The notes under the pieces were generated by a model. The model was not told where the DNA came from and did not search any database. It was given only the letters and a program-made list of their open reading frames with translations. From JAXLQL01 sp046331625 (lineage in GTDB: Bacteria > Acidobacteriota > Terriglobia > Bryobacterales > Bryobacteraceae): DNA of 64,000 nt. The stretch spans positions 372,001 to 436,000 of the forward strand of contig JAXLQL010000003.1 in NCBI GenBank assembly GCA_046331625.1, written 5' to 3'. Positions 8,288 to 17,308 of the stretch are shown in pieces. Within the stretch, counting starts at the first letter, position 1. The number at the start of each line of letters is the position of its first letter. Both the position numbers and the translations under genes were made by a program.

Positions 8288-9676
8288 TCAGTTCTTCTCG
8301 TAGGAGAGATCGAGCGGGTAGGCTTCCTCGCCGTGGAGAGCCACGTCGAGTCCGGTGAGTTCGTCCTGTTCGCTGACGCGCAAGCCGATCACCATGTCGG
8401 TTACCTTCAGAATGATCAGCGTTCCGGCGATTGCCAGTGCCCAGGCGACCGCACTGCCGATCAACTGATTGACGATTTGTCCGGCGTTGCCATCCACCAA
8501 GCCGAGCGGAAGAGGCTTGCCGGCCGGATCCTTCAACGCATCGTTGATGAAGTTCGTGGCGAACACTCCAGTCAGAATCGCGCCGAGGGTTCCGCCCGCG
8601 CCGTGGACACCGAAGGCATCGAGCGAGTCATCGTAGCCGAGTTTGTTCTTCACCACGGTGACCATCGCGAAGCAGACCATGCCGCCCGCGAGGCCGATTG
8701 CCAGAGACGCGCCGGGCGTCACGAATCCCGAAGCTGGCGTAATCGCGACCAAGCCCGCCACCGCACCGGAGATGGCTCCGAGTACCGTTGGCTTGCCGGT
8801 TGTGATCCACTCCGCGATCACCCAGCTCAGCGTTGCCGCTGCCGCGGCGATGTGCGTGGCGACGAACGCGCTGGTGGCGAGAGAACCGGCGCTCAGCGCG
8901 CTACCTGCGTTGAATCCGAACCAACCCACCCAGAGCATGCAAGCGCCGATTACGCTGAGCACGAGGTTGTGCGGTTTCATTTCGAGCGACGGATAACCCT
9001 TGCGCTTGCCGAGATACAAGGCGCAAACCAGCGCCGAGACGCCGGACGTGATGTGCACCACCGTGCCGCCCGCGAAATCGAGGCACGGGATCGAGCCGCC
9101 CAGGAACGCGTTGAGCATGCCGCCCTTGCCCCACACCATGTGGGCCATGGGCAGGTAGACGACGAGCAGCCAGAGGGTAGTGAATACCAGCATCGCGGAG
9201 AATTTCATACGTTCCGCGAAAGCCCCGGAAATGAGGGCCGGCGTGATGATGGCGAACATCATCTGGAAGATCATGAAGGTGAGATGCGGAATGGTGGCGG
9301 CGTAATCCGCGTTCGGGGCAGCGCCCACTCCGCTCAGGAACAGATAGCGTAAGTCGCCGATGAAAGAAGTACCTTCTCCAAAAGCAAGACTGTAACCGAA
9401 CACCATCCAGAGTACGGTTACCAGCGCCATCAGGATGAAGCTCTGCATCATGGTGGCGAGCACGTTCTTGCGGCGCACCAGGCCGCCGTAGAACAGCGCC
9501 AGCCCGGGTCCCGTCATCATCAGCACCAACGCGGAACTGAAGAGCATCCATGCATTGTCCGCTGAACTCTGCGCCGCTTTGACGGCAGCCTCGGTGGCCG
9601 GAGCCGCGGCGGGAGCGGTTGTCTGGGCCACGGCGGCCAGGGCCGCGGCGATGGTAAGCAGTAGAGTTTTCTTCAT
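8288..9676 (-). CDS. amt: ammonium transporter of the Amt/Rh family
   Basis: This 462-residue channel moves ammonium across the inner membrane. It begins with a cleavable signal peptide (MKKTLLLTIAAALAAVAQ) and a spacer rich in Ala and Thr, then about eleven transmembrane helices. The pore twin histidines sit in GTVVHITSG and FGVHGAGGTLG, and the conserved FGYSLAFGE and GFNAGSAL blocks are present. The cytoplasmic tail ends with LTGLDVALHGEEAYPLDL, a conserved C-terminal regulatory motif. No PII (glnK) gene is beside it, unlike many amt loci. It diverges from an outer-membrane barrel gene; the two may handle nitrogen uptake together, which is an inference. Confidence 0.95.
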   Translation of the reverse strand: MKKTLLLTIAAALAAVAQTTAPAAAPATEAAVKAAQSSADNAWMLFSSALVLMMTGPGLALFYGGLVRRKNVLATMMQSFILMALVTVLWMVFGYSLAFGEGTSFIGDLRYLFLSGVGAAPNADYAATIPHLTFMIFQMMFAIITPALISGAFAERMKFSAMLVFTTLWLLVVYLPMAHMVWGKGGMLNAFLGGSIPCLDFAGGTVVHITSGVSALVCALYLGKRKGYPSLEMKPHNLVLSVIGACMLWVGWFGFNAGSALSAGSLATSAFVATHIAAAAATLSWVIAEWITTGKPTVLGAISGAVAGLVAITPASGFVTPGASLAIGLAGGMVCFAMVTVVKNKLGYDDSLDAFGVHGAGGTLGAILTGVFATNFINDALKDPAGKPLPLGLVDGNAGQIVNQLIGSAVAWALAIAGTLIILKVTDMVIGLRVSEQDELTGLDVALHGEEAYPLDLSYEKN

Positions 9677-9723
9677 ACAGGGACCGTGAACCCAGTATTG
9701 CTAGGGTGGTCCCGAGCCGTCCA

Positions 9724-9787
9724 ATAGATTCTTTTTCTGACCGCCATCAGGATGCCGCAGACCGGCCATGCACCCGATAGATTCTTT
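9724..9787. promoter_or_regulatory. 11-bp direct repeat in the amt/porin divergent region
   Basis: The sequence ATAGATTCTTT occurs exactly at 9724-9734 and again at 9777-9787, 53 bases apart start to start, inside the 162-bp divergent region between amt (minus) and the outer-membrane barrel gene (plus). Two identical 11-mers in so short a GC-rich region suggest paired regulator-binding sites, with the 53-base spacing close to five helical turns. No sigma-54 or sigma-70 promoter could be confidently placed. Confidence 0.35.
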
Positions 9788-9838
9788 GAATTGGCCTTTC
9801 CACGTCGATCGGCCGTACGGTTGTTACGAGGGGCAAAC

Positions 9839-11002
9839 ATGAATGCAATCAATCGATCGACGGTCCTATTGATGGCCGTTTTGGGTACTGTTTCCGGGCA
9901 GACCTATGAGGTCCCGAAGGATGCCGTGGCGCAGGGAGGCGCTGGGGAAAAGAAGGACCCGCCGCCAACGCCGCAGGCCGCCTTCAACAACTTCACCTGG
10001 AAAGGCATCAAGCTGTCGGGGATTCTGGACGGCTACTACAGCGCCAGCTTCAATGATCCGGGTGGGGAGAAGAACCAACTTCGCAACTTCGACATCAACG
10101 CCAACAAGATGGACTTGAACATGTTGAAGTTCGCCATCGAGAAGAGCCCGGAGCCCGTGGGCTTCCGCCTGGACTTGGGCTTTGGCCGTGCGTTCCAGGT
10201 CTTCCAGTCGAGCGAACCAACCCGCCGTGTGGACCAACTCGAACCGGTGATGCAGGCATTCGTTTCGTTGAAGCCGAAGGCGTTCCAGGGCGTTCAGGTG
10301 GACGTGGGTAAGTTCTACACCACGGCTGGCGCCGAAGTGACTGAGACGCACCTGAACTGGAACTACTCGCGCGCGCTGCTGTATGCCAACGGTCCTTACT
10401 ATCACTTCGGCGTGCGCACCACCCTGCCCACCTACAAGGGCTTCACGGCGGGCTTCCAGGTGGTGAATGGCTGGAACAATGTGATCGACAACAATTCCGG
10501 CAAGACGTTCGGCTTCACCGGATCCTACACGAAGGGTCGGGTGACTTACTCGAACGTGTACTATGTCGGGCCGGAGAAGTTCAACCAGAACGAAGGCTAT
10601 CGCCACTTCTGGGATCAGGTGCTCTTGATCAACGTCAACTCCAAGCTCAGCACCTACGTGAACTTTGACCTTGGCGCCGAGCGGATGGTTTCCGCTCCCT
10701 CGGCCAAGTTTTACGGAATGGCGTGGGCCTACCGCTATCAGCTCAGCAAGCGGATCGCGTTCGCCAACCGGTACGAGGTCTACCGCGACGCGGCAGGCTT
10801 CATCTCCGGCACCGCGCAGACGCTCAAGGAAGCCACGTTCACCGGCGAGTTGAAACTCGTGGACGGAGTGCTGACGCGGTTCGAATATCGCAACGACTGG
10901 TCGAACCGCCCCTACTATGAAAAGGCCGCCGGCAAGCCGTTCGCGAAGTCGCAACCGACTTTCGTGATCGGCTTGATCGGATACTTCGGGCCGAAGTCGT
11001 AG
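9839..11002 (+). CDS. outer-membrane beta-barrel porin-like protein (BBP2 type)
   Basis: This 387-residue protein has a signal peptide (MNAINRSTVLLMAVLGTVSGQ) followed by alternating amphipathic strands and ends in aromatic strands (TFVIGLIGYFG), as in barrels inserted by the Bam machinery. Blocks such as GILDGYYSASFND, GFRLDLGFGRA and VQVDVGKFYT match the putative beta-barrel porin-2 type common beside transporter genes in Acidobacteriota. The ATG at 9839 is preferred over one at 9752 because it gives a proper signal peptide and follows a GAGGGG site. Its divergent position to amt suggests a pore for nitrogen solutes, unproven. Confidence 0.75.
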   Translation: MNAINRSTVLLMAVLGTVSGQTYEVPKDAVAQGGAGEKKDPPPTPQAAFNNFTWKGIKLSGILDGYYSASFNDPGGEKNQLRNFDINANKMDLNMLKFAIEKSPEPVGFRLDLGFGRAFQVFQSSEPTRRVDQLEPVMQAFVSLKPKAFQGVQVDVGKFYTTAGAEVTETHLNWNYSRALLYANGPYYHFGVRTTLPTYKGFTAGFQVVNGWNNVIDNNSGKTFGFTGSYTKGRVTYSNVYYVGPEKFNQNEGYRHFWDQVLLINVNSKLSTYVNFDLGAERMVSAPSAKFYGMAWAYRYQLSKRIAFANRYEVYRDAAGFISGTAQTLKEATFTGELKLVDGVLTRFEYRNDWSNRPYYEKAAGKPFAKSQPTFVIGLIGYFGPKS

Positions 11003-11058
11003 GCATCGGCGGCGAAACCGGAGTTTGCCCGGGGCGCGGGATCGAATATGCTCGTTGA

Positions 11059-12390
11059 GTGTCCAGACGAGCGCTCCTTCTCCCCGGGCTTCCTCTTTTC
11101 GCGCTGGCCCAGCTTCACGTAGCCACGTTTCAAGCGGACGCGACGCCGAAAGTGGGTGACCCCGTTGCCTATGTCGCCGCGCGGTCGATCGAAGATCCGC
11201 TCAGTGCGCGCGGGATCGTGCTCCTCGGGTCCGGTGCGCCGATTGTGTTGTGCGCGGTCGATTTCATTGGAATCGCGAACGAGGGGCACGACTATTGGCG
11301 CGCGGAACTGGCTCGTGCAGCCGGAACGACTCCCGATCGCGTGACTGTCCACACTCTTCATCAGCACGACGCTCCTCGGATGGATTTCGGAGCGGAGGCT
11401 TGGCTGCGCGGTGTGGGGCTCGGCGGCCGGTCTTTCAACGACGAATTCGGGAAGGCTGTGGTCGCGCGCACGGCGGCCGCGATTCGAGCGGCGATCCCGC
11501 GTGCTCAGCAAGTGACACACGTGGGCGCGGGGCAGGGAAGGGTGGAGAAGGTTGCGTCAAACCGGCGGATCCTCGGCGCGGACGGCAAGGTGAAGCTCGC
11601 GCGCATGAGCTCGTGCAAGATTCCGGAGGCGATCGCTGCTCCGGAAGGGACCATCGACCCTGTACTGCGTTTGGTCAGCTTCTGGAACGGCGAGAAGGCC
11701 ATCGCATCGCTGACCTGGTATGCGACGCATCCGCAGAGCTACTACGGCAAGGGCGATGTCACCGCGGAGTTCGTGGGGCTGGCGCGCGCGGTGCGCGAGA
11801 AGGAGGCGCCGGGCGTCGCGCACATTCACTTCAATGGCGCGAGCGGAAATGTGGCAGCGGGCAAGTACAATGACGGGTCGCCGAAGATGCGGCCGGTGCT
11901 GCGCGATCGTATTGCGACTGGGATGCGCGCGGCTTGGGATTCGCAGCGCAAGGTGGTGGCGCCGGCAGTGGAGTGGCGGACCACTACTGTACGGCTGCCT
12001 CTGGCGAACCATCTGGTCCGCGAGCCGCTGCTGGCGGTGTTGCGGGACGCAAAGGCGGACTACACGCAACGGCTGAACGCGGCGACGGCGCTGACGGTGC
12101 TCGCGCGCGGCGAGCGCGGGCATGCGACGCAGCTTTCGTGCCTGCGCCTCGGCAGCATCTACGCGATCTTCATGCCGGGCGAGTTGTTCGTGGAGTACCA
12201 ACTCGCTGCACAGAAGATGCGTTCCGGCGACACGGTGGCGATGGCGGCTTATGGCGATTATGGTCCCGGCTACATCGGGACCGAGATCGCGTATTCGCAG
12301 GGAGGCTATGAGGTGAGCGAGCGTTCCTCTCGGGTGGCTCCCGGAGTGGAGGCTGTGCTGATGGAGGGGATGCGGCGGTTGCTGCGCTAG
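11059..12390 (+). CDS. neutral/alkaline ceramidase N-terminal-domain-like metallohydrolase
   Basis: The 443-residue protein matches the zinc-binding N-terminal domain of neutral ceramidases rather than the full enzyme of about 650 residues. The H-x-H-x2-P motif is seen as HQHDAP, the next metal-ligand region as YATHPQSYY, a glycine-rich block as FNGASGNVAAG, and the late motifs as PGELFVEYQ and YIGTEIAYSQGGYE, corresponding to the Glu and Tyr ligands of the family. In acidobacteria and planctomycetes such short versions are often of unknown specificity, so action on sphingolipids is not certain. The start is a GTG at 11059; the N-terminus MSRRALLLPGLPLFALA looks like a Tat-like or Sec signal. 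A propeller protein follows 7 bases later. Confidence 0.75.
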   Translation: MSRRALLLPGLPLFALAQLHVATFQADATPKVGDPVAYVAARSIEDPLSARGIVLLGSGAPIVLCAVDFIGIANEGHDYWRAELARAAGTTPDRVTVHTLHQHDAPRMDFGAEAWLRGVGLGGRSFNDEFGKAVVARTAAAIRAAIPRAQQVTHVGAGQGRVEKVASNRRILGADGKVKLARMSSCKIPEAIAAPEGTIDPVLRLVSFWNGEKAIASLTWYATHPQSYYGKGDVTAEFVGLARAVREKEAPGVAHIHFNGASGNVAAGKYNDGSPKMRPVLRDRIATGMRAAWDSQRKVVAPAVEWRTTTVRLPLANHLVREPLLAVLRDAKADYTQRLNAATALTVLARGERGHATQLSCLRLGSIYAIFMPGELFVEYQLAAQKMRSGDTVAMAAYGDYGPGYIGTEIAYSQGGYEVSERSSRVAPGVEAVLMEGMRRLLR

Positions 12391-12397
12391 AAACACG

Positions 12398-13786
12398 ATG
12401 CCCGATCACGCACCGCGACTGTTCGTGGATCTCGACGAAGTGGAGTCGCTCGAGAACTCCGTACGCGAGTTTCACTCAGCCGAGAAGCATCCGGCGAATC
12501 CTGTACTGCGCAAGCTGCATCCGTGGGAGAACGCTCGCGGAACCTGGGGTTCGGTGATTTACGATGCGGAAGAGCGCATCTTCAAAGCCTGGTACGGCGG
12601 CACATCGGGGCGCGATGTATCGGGATGCACGGGTCCGAATTGCAGGTCGAACTCGGTGCTTTGCTACGCGACTTCGCAGGATGGCATCGTGTGGCAGCGT
12701 CCGAAGCTGCGGCTACACGAAGCCACGGGTACGCTCGACAACAACGTGGTGATCGGCGACGATCATCGCGACGGAATGGCGCACTGGGAATCGGTGCGGA
12801 AAGATCCGCTGGAGCAGGATCCCAGCCGGCGATACAAGGCGCTCGGATGGTCGAGTTTCGATTGGGACGGTCCGCAGAGCGGCATTTTCACGATGACGTC
12901 GCCAGACGGACTGCGCTGGACGCACACGGCGAATCCGGTATTTCACTATCATCCTCGCCCGGGTACGAATGACCTCGGTCCGATCGGTGACGCGCACTCT
13001 CTGATGATCGACACGTTGAAGCGGCGGTACGTGGCGTACCTGCGGCGGATCCCGCATCGGGCGATGAGCGTGAGCACGGATTTCGTGAAGTGGTCGCCAT
13101 CGGTGGTTTGCCTGCGCGCGGAAGACGGCGAGATGGCGAACACGGTCTACAATCACTCGGGCTTCGTCTACGGGGATCGGTATCTGGGGTTGCTGACGTA
13201 TTTCGTGCGCGACCCCAAGGATCCGCGGTTGACGGTGTGGTTGTTGTCGAGTCGCGATGGCGAGAATTGGGTGCGCGCGAAGGCGGCGCGGCCTTTGATC
13301 GGGCCGGGCGAGATCGGTGATGTGGATCGCTTCACCAACATGATCACGGGCGCTCCGCCGATTCGAGTGGGGGACAAGCTGTACATCTACTACCGCGCGC
13401 TGGCGAATCGGCATTCGCCGTACGAGGGCAAAGATTCGACGCTCGAAGGCGGCGGGATTTCATTGGCCACGCTGCGTGCGGACGGGTTCGCATCGATTGC
13501 CGCGGGCTATGACGGGGGCACGGTGACCACGCGGCCGTTCGTGCTGGACGCGACGTCGCTATGGGTGAACACGAAGGCGGATTTCGGCGAGTTGCGGGCG
13601 GAGGTTCTGGATGAGAAGCGAAGTCCCATTGCGGGGTTGACGGCGGCGGAGTGCGAGCCGGTTCGGGTGGATTCGGTGCGGCAGGCGATTCGATGGCGAA
13701 CGGCGCTCGCGGTTGCTCGCGGCCGAAGTGTGCGTTTGCGATTTCATCTGCGCAATAGCAGGCTGTACTCGTACACACTCGGTTGA
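12398..13786 (+). CDS. five-bladed beta-propeller glycosidase-like protein
   Basis: This 462-residue protein has the repeating pattern of five-bladed propellers of glycoside hydrolase families 32/43/62/68: blade-like elements include YDAEERIFKAWYGG, CYATSQDGIVWQRPKL, MTSPDGLRWT, VSTDFVKWSP and LSSRDGENWVRAK. Conserved acids at blade starts (for example GTWGSVIYDAEE and DAHSLMIDT) may form the active site. The C-terminal 80 residues form a small beta-sandwich. No signal peptide is seen, so it may be cytoplasmic or leave with a partner. It is coupled to the ceramidase-like gene (7-base gap). The substrate is unknown. Confidence 0.65.
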   Translation: MPDHAPRLFVDLDEVESLENSVREFHSAEKHPANPVLRKLHPWENARGTWGSVIYDAEERIFKAWYGGTSGRDVSGCTGPNCRSNSVLCYATSQDGIVWQRPKLRLHEATGTLDNNVVIGDDHRDGMAHWESVRKDPLEQDPSRRYKALGWSSFDWDGPQSGIFTMTSPDGLRWTHTANPVFHYHPRPGTNDLGPIGDAHSLMIDTLKRRYVAYLRRIPHRAMSVSTDFVKWSPSVVCLRAEDGEMANTVYNHSGFVYGDRYLGLLTYFVRDPKDPRLTVWLLSSRDGENWVRAKAARPLIGPGEIGDVDRFTNMITGAPPIRVGDKLYIYYRALANRHSPYEGKDSTLEGGGISLATLRADGFASIAAGYDGGTVTTRPFVLDATSLWVNTKADFGELRAEVLDEKRSPIAGLTAAECEPVRVDSVRQAIRWRTALAVARGRSVRLRFHLRNSRLYSYTLG

Positions 13787-13803
13787 AAGAAGCCGGTGGG
13801 ATT

Positions 13804-14043
13804 GAAGCGTGTACGGCGGATTGCCGAGCCAGGGCCTGAAACTCGCGCCGGAGCGGAGGGACTGAAGTCCCGCGCAGGCTAAAGCCTGCCCCACATCGCG
13901 GCGGAGCCGCAAACCCGAGAGACCAAGCGTCCTTCGAGTGCTGGTGCCCGCATCGGAAGCAGGACCGACGTCCCGCTCCCTGGCCCACGCACTCGGGCTG
14001 AAATCTTCGCGGCCGGCGAAGAAACCGAAGGATAGTAGTACAA
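13804..14043. repeat. composite hairpin repeat, copy 1
   Basis: The 337-bp gap 13787-14123 has no gene and is largely repeat. GGGACTGAAGTCCC at 13858-13871 is a 5-bp stem with a TGAA loop, CAGGCTAAAGCCTG at 13875-13888 a second, and GCGGCGGAGCCGC at 13898-13910 a third with a GGA loop. A separate tail hairpin, CTTCGC-GGCCG-GCGAAG at 14005-14021, is followed by a GGATAGTAGTACAA stretch. The segment 13804-13880 is nearly the same as 62125-62202, 48 kb away. A further module, CCGAGTGC...GAGTTCCGCGC at 14051-14092, recurs near 62227-62268. Confidence 0.85.
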
Positions 14044-14123
14044 TCGGCAGCCGAGTGCATCACTAGTGGTGATTTTCTGCAGAGTTCCGCGCTCGCTTGA
14101 AATGGAGATAAGATAAGGCGATC

Positions 14124-15575
14124 ATGCGCCTCCTCACCATCCATGCACTTTTCCTTACCGGACTGCTGGCGCAAGGCAACGTAGAGTACAGCATCTATCG
14201 TGCGGCGTCGCCCATTGCCATTGACGGCAACATCAACGAGCCGGCCTGGCAACGCGCTCCCGCGGCCAGCGACTTCATCTTCAACTGGTACACGTCAGGC
14301 GAGAAGGAGCCGACGACCGCGAAGCTGCTGTGGGACGACGACAACCTCTACGTTTCCTGGCGCTGCAAAGATCGCCACATCTCGGCCTTCGAAACAAAAC
14401 GTCACGGACCTGTTTCGAAAGACGACTGCGTGGAAATCTTCCTCAGCCCGAATCCGGCCAAGGTCCGCAACTACTACACGTTCGAGATCAACGCCATCGG
14501 CACGATGTTGAATCGGTGCCGCACCGATTGGTGGACCGGTCCGCCGACATGGGAGCCCGAGGGCGTTCGCTATCGAACCTCGTTCCACGGAATGGCGAAG
14601 AAAGAGGAATCCGATAGCGACAGCGAATGGTCCGTTGAGCTGGCGATCCCGTTCCGCAACTTCGAGCACGATGCCGCGCACACGCCGCCGCGCGATGGCG
14701 ATGAGTGGCGGCTGAACTTGCAGCGGCTGGGTGGAAAGACGAATCCCCAGGCGAGCACATGGTCGCCGATACAGCCGCCGGCGAAATCGTTCCACACGCC
14801 GGAGGCGTTCGGCAAGGTGGTGTTTCTGGCACAGGCTGCACGCGGGGGGGGCGGTCGCGGCGCGCGGAGTGCACCCGCATCGAGCGCTGATGTCAAGGCG
14901 GGGCGCGAGATCTACAATCGCTCGTGCACGATGTGCCACGGGCTGGACGGCGCAGCGGGCGATCGCGCGCCTGCATTGGGTGCACAGCGCCGTTACCTGC
15001 GCCGTACGCAATCGGAATTGTTCGACGCGATCAAGAACGGCATCAAGGGTACGCTGATGCCGGCGTCGCCGCTGGGTGAAACGGACATCAACAAGATGAT
15101 CGCCTTCATCTTTAGCATCCGAGCCACGGCTATTGACGTGGATGTCGCGGGCGATGCCACACGCGGCGAAACGGTGTTCTTCGGCAAAGGCGGATGCTCG
15201 GGTTGCCACATGCTTCGCGGACGCGGGGGAATCATCGGTCCGGACCTGAGCAACATCGGCGCCGAGCGCAAGCTCGAAGATCTGAAGCAGGCGTTGGTGG
15301 CGGTGCGGCCTGACATTCCGCGCGGGTACCGCCCGGCCGTGGTGACGCTCGCAGACGGAAAGCAGATCCGCGGGGTGATCAAGAATGAGCACAACACCTC
15401 GATGCAATTGCTGGGCATGGATCAAAAGATCCACCTGCTCGACGGCGACAAGATTCGCGACGTGAAGTACGAGGACCAATCGCTCATGCCGAACGGCTTC
15501 GACAAGAAACTCTCTGCAACGGAATTTCAAGACCTGCTGGCTTTGCTCAGCCGACAGGCACGGAGGGCTCGCTGA
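14124..15575 (+). CDS. CBM9-like domain fused to two cytochrome c domains
   Basis: This exported 483-residue protein joins three parts. Residues 1-17 are a signal peptide. Residues 20-230 resemble a family 9 carbohydrate-binding-like beta-sandwich (IAIDGNINEPAWQRA, LLWDDDNLYVSW, VEIFLSPN). A first haem c domain follows with CTMCH at 268-272, then a second with CSGCH at 358-362, followed by a KQIRGVIKNE region like the putative haem-binding domain common in Planctomycetes and Solibacter. It should carry electrons in the periplasm. The following quinoprotein starts one base after its stop, so it is probably the electron acceptor for that enzyme. The role of the CBM9-like part, perhaps sugar or surface binding, is inferred. 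Confidence 0.85.
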   Translation: MRLLTIHALFLTGLLAQGNVEYSIYRAASPIAIDGNINEPAWQRAPAASDFIFNWYTSGEKEPTTAKLLWDDDNLYVSWRCKDRHISAFETKRHGPVSKDDCVEIFLSPNPAKVRNYYTFEINAIGTMLNRCRTDWWTGPPTWEPEGVRYRTSFHGMAKKEESDSDSEWSVELAIPFRNFEHDAAHTPPRDGDEWRLNLQRLGGKTNPQASTWSPIQPPAKSFHTPEAFGKVVFLAQAARGGGGRGARSAPASSADVKAGREIYNRSCTMCHGLDGAAGDRAPALGAQRRYLRRTQSELFDAIKNGIKGTLMPASPLGETDINKMIAFIFSIRATAIDVDVAGDATRGETVFFGKGGCSGCHMLRGRGGIIGPDLSNIGAERKLEDLKQALVAVRPDIPRGYRPAVVTLADGKQIRGVIKNEHNTSMQLLGMDQKIHLLDGDKIRDVKYEDQSLMPNGFDKKLSATEFQDLLALLSRQARRAR

Positions 15576-15576
15576 C

Positions 15577-17139
15577 ATGCGCTACTCAATCTTCTTCCTC
15601 TTTGCCGCGGCGGGCGTGGCGCAGATCAAATATCAGGACCTGGTGAAGCCCGATCCGAAAAACTGGCTCCACTACTCGGGGCAGTATCATTCGCAGCGCC
15701 ACAGCTTGCTGAAGCAGATCGACACGGCTAGCGTGAAAGATCTGACGGCGAAATGGATGTATCACATTCCCGAGGCGCGGCGTCTCGAGTCGGTGCCGAT
15801 CGTTGTGGATGGCGTGATGTACGTGTCGCAGCCGAACGAAGTGTACGCGCTCGATGCGCGCACGGGCCGCTTGATTTGGGACTATCGCCGCCAACCGGCG
15901 ATCCAAAAGGGGCCCAACCGCGGCGTGGCGGTCTATGGCAACAAAGTCTACATGGGCACGCCCGATGCGTACTTGATCGCACTCGATGCGCGCAACGGGA
16001 GCTTGCTGTGGGAATCGAAGATCGCCGAGGCGAAGGAGGGATTCTGGTCTCCAGTTGCGCCGTTGGTGATCAACGGAAAAGTGATTCAAGGGATCGCACC
16101 AGGCGATCACGGGCTGAACGGATTCCTGGATGCATACGATGCCGAGACCGGCGAGCGGCTATGGCGTTGGAAGGCGATTCCGGAGCCGGGTGAACCGGGC
16201 AATGAGACGTGGGCTGGCGATTCGTGGAAGACCGGCGGCGGCGATACTTGGCTCACGGGTTCGTATGATCCTGAGCTGAACCTGATCTACTGGGGCATCG
16301 GGAATCCGGCGCCCGATTTCGATGGCGATGTTCGCAAAGGCGACAACCTCTACACCGAATGCATGGTGGCGCTGGATGCGAACACGGGCAAGCTGAAATG
16401 GTATTTCCAGTTCACACCTTGGGACGTGCATGATTGGGACGCGGTGGAGATCCCCGTGCTGGTGGATGCGCCGTACAAGGGCAAGATGCGTAAACTGCTG
16501 GTGCAGGCCAATCGCAACGGATACTACTACGTGCTGGATCGAGCGACCGGCGAATATCTGCACGGCACGCCGTTCATCAAGAATCTGAATTGGGCTACGG
16601 GGCTGGATGAGAAGGGCCGCCCGATGCGAGTGAAGGGTGTGATCCCGTCGTTCCAAGGAACGAAGACGTGTCCTGCGACGTCGGGCGCGACGAACTGGAT
16701 GTCGCCCGCGTACAATCCCGAGACGGGCTTGTTCTACTTCATCGCGCAGGAAGGTTGCGGGATCAACACGAAGTCGCGCGATACGTTCCGGCCGGGCGGG
16801 AATCCGTACATGGGCACGGGGTACATCGAGAGTCCGGAAGAGCCGTGGCAGATGTACGTGCGTGCGCTCGAGTTGACCACGGGCAAGCTGGCGTGGGAGT
16901 ACAAGCAGGTCAACTCGCGCCGGTATGGCGCTGGCGTGCTTTCGACGGCGGGCGGCTTGGTGTTCACGGGCGACGATCAGGGGTTCATGACCGCGCTCGA
17001 TGCGAAGAACGGAAAGGCCCTGTGGCACTTCAATACGGGGCAGCAGATTTCGGCGCAACCGATCACGTACATGGTGGAGGGGAAGCAGTATGTGGCGATT
17101 GCGGCGGGGTCGAATGTGGTCGCGTTTGGGCTGCATTGA
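15577..17139 (+). CDS. soluble PQQ-dependent alcohol dehydrogenase-like quinoprotein
   Basis: This 520-residue protein has a signal peptide (MRYSIFFLFAAAGVA) and the eight tryptophan-docking repeats of a quinoprotein propeller (RLIWDYRR, SLLWESKI, RLWRWKAI, KLKWYFQF, KLAWEYKQ, KALWHFNT). It would oxidise an alcohol or aldehyde in the periplasm using PQQ. The active-site block is DVHDWDAVE, with Asp286 in the catalytic position and Asp288 two residues on; that second Asp is the marker of lanthanide-dependent enzymes. The vicinal Cys-Cys usual above PQQ is absent: the equivalent place reads QKGPNRGVA. It has no haem, so the upstream dihaem protein is the likely electron acceptor. Confidence 0.85.
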   Translation: MRYSIFFLFAAAGVAQIKYQDLVKPDPKNWLHYSGQYHSQRHSLLKQIDTASVKDLTAKWMYHIPEARRLESVPIVVDGVMYVSQPNEVYALDARTGRLIWDYRRQPAIQKGPNRGVAVYGNKVYMGTPDAYLIALDARNGSLLWESKIAEAKEGFWSPVAPLVINGKVIQGIAPGDHGLNGFLDAYDAETGERLWRWKAIPEPGEPGNETWAGDSWKTGGGDTWLTGSYDPELNLIYWGIGNPAPDFDGDVRKGDNLYTECMVALDANTGKLKWYFQFTPWDVHDWDAVEIPVLVDAPYKGKMRKLLVQANRNGYYYVLDRATGEYLHGTPFIKNLNWATGLDEKGRPMRVKGVIPSFQGTKTCPATSGATNWMSPAYNPETGLFYFIAQEGCGINTKSRDTFRPGGNPYMGTGYIESPEEPWQMYVRALELTTGKLAWEYKQVNSRRYGAGVLSTAGGLVFTGDDQGFMTALDAKNGKALWHFNTGQQISAQPITYMVEGKQYVAIAAGSNVVAFGLH

Positions 17140-17308
17140 GAAGGTGAATGGACGAAGGGCTCGCTGATGCTCTGCACGAGGCCGCGAGCGAGATGATCAA
17201 CCGAACTCAGGTCGAAGAGCCGTGCAAAACGTGTCTGGCCGCCCTGGTGCAACGCCGTGTTGTACACGGCAATCGTATCGGCTGGAGTAGTAGCCGAAAG
17301 AAGAGGCA

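Noticed and set aside
13344..14252. Minus-strand open frame through the first composite repeat
   Set aside because: It encodes the repeat peptide CGAGFSLRGTSVP and runs antisense to the propeller gene, so it is not a gene.
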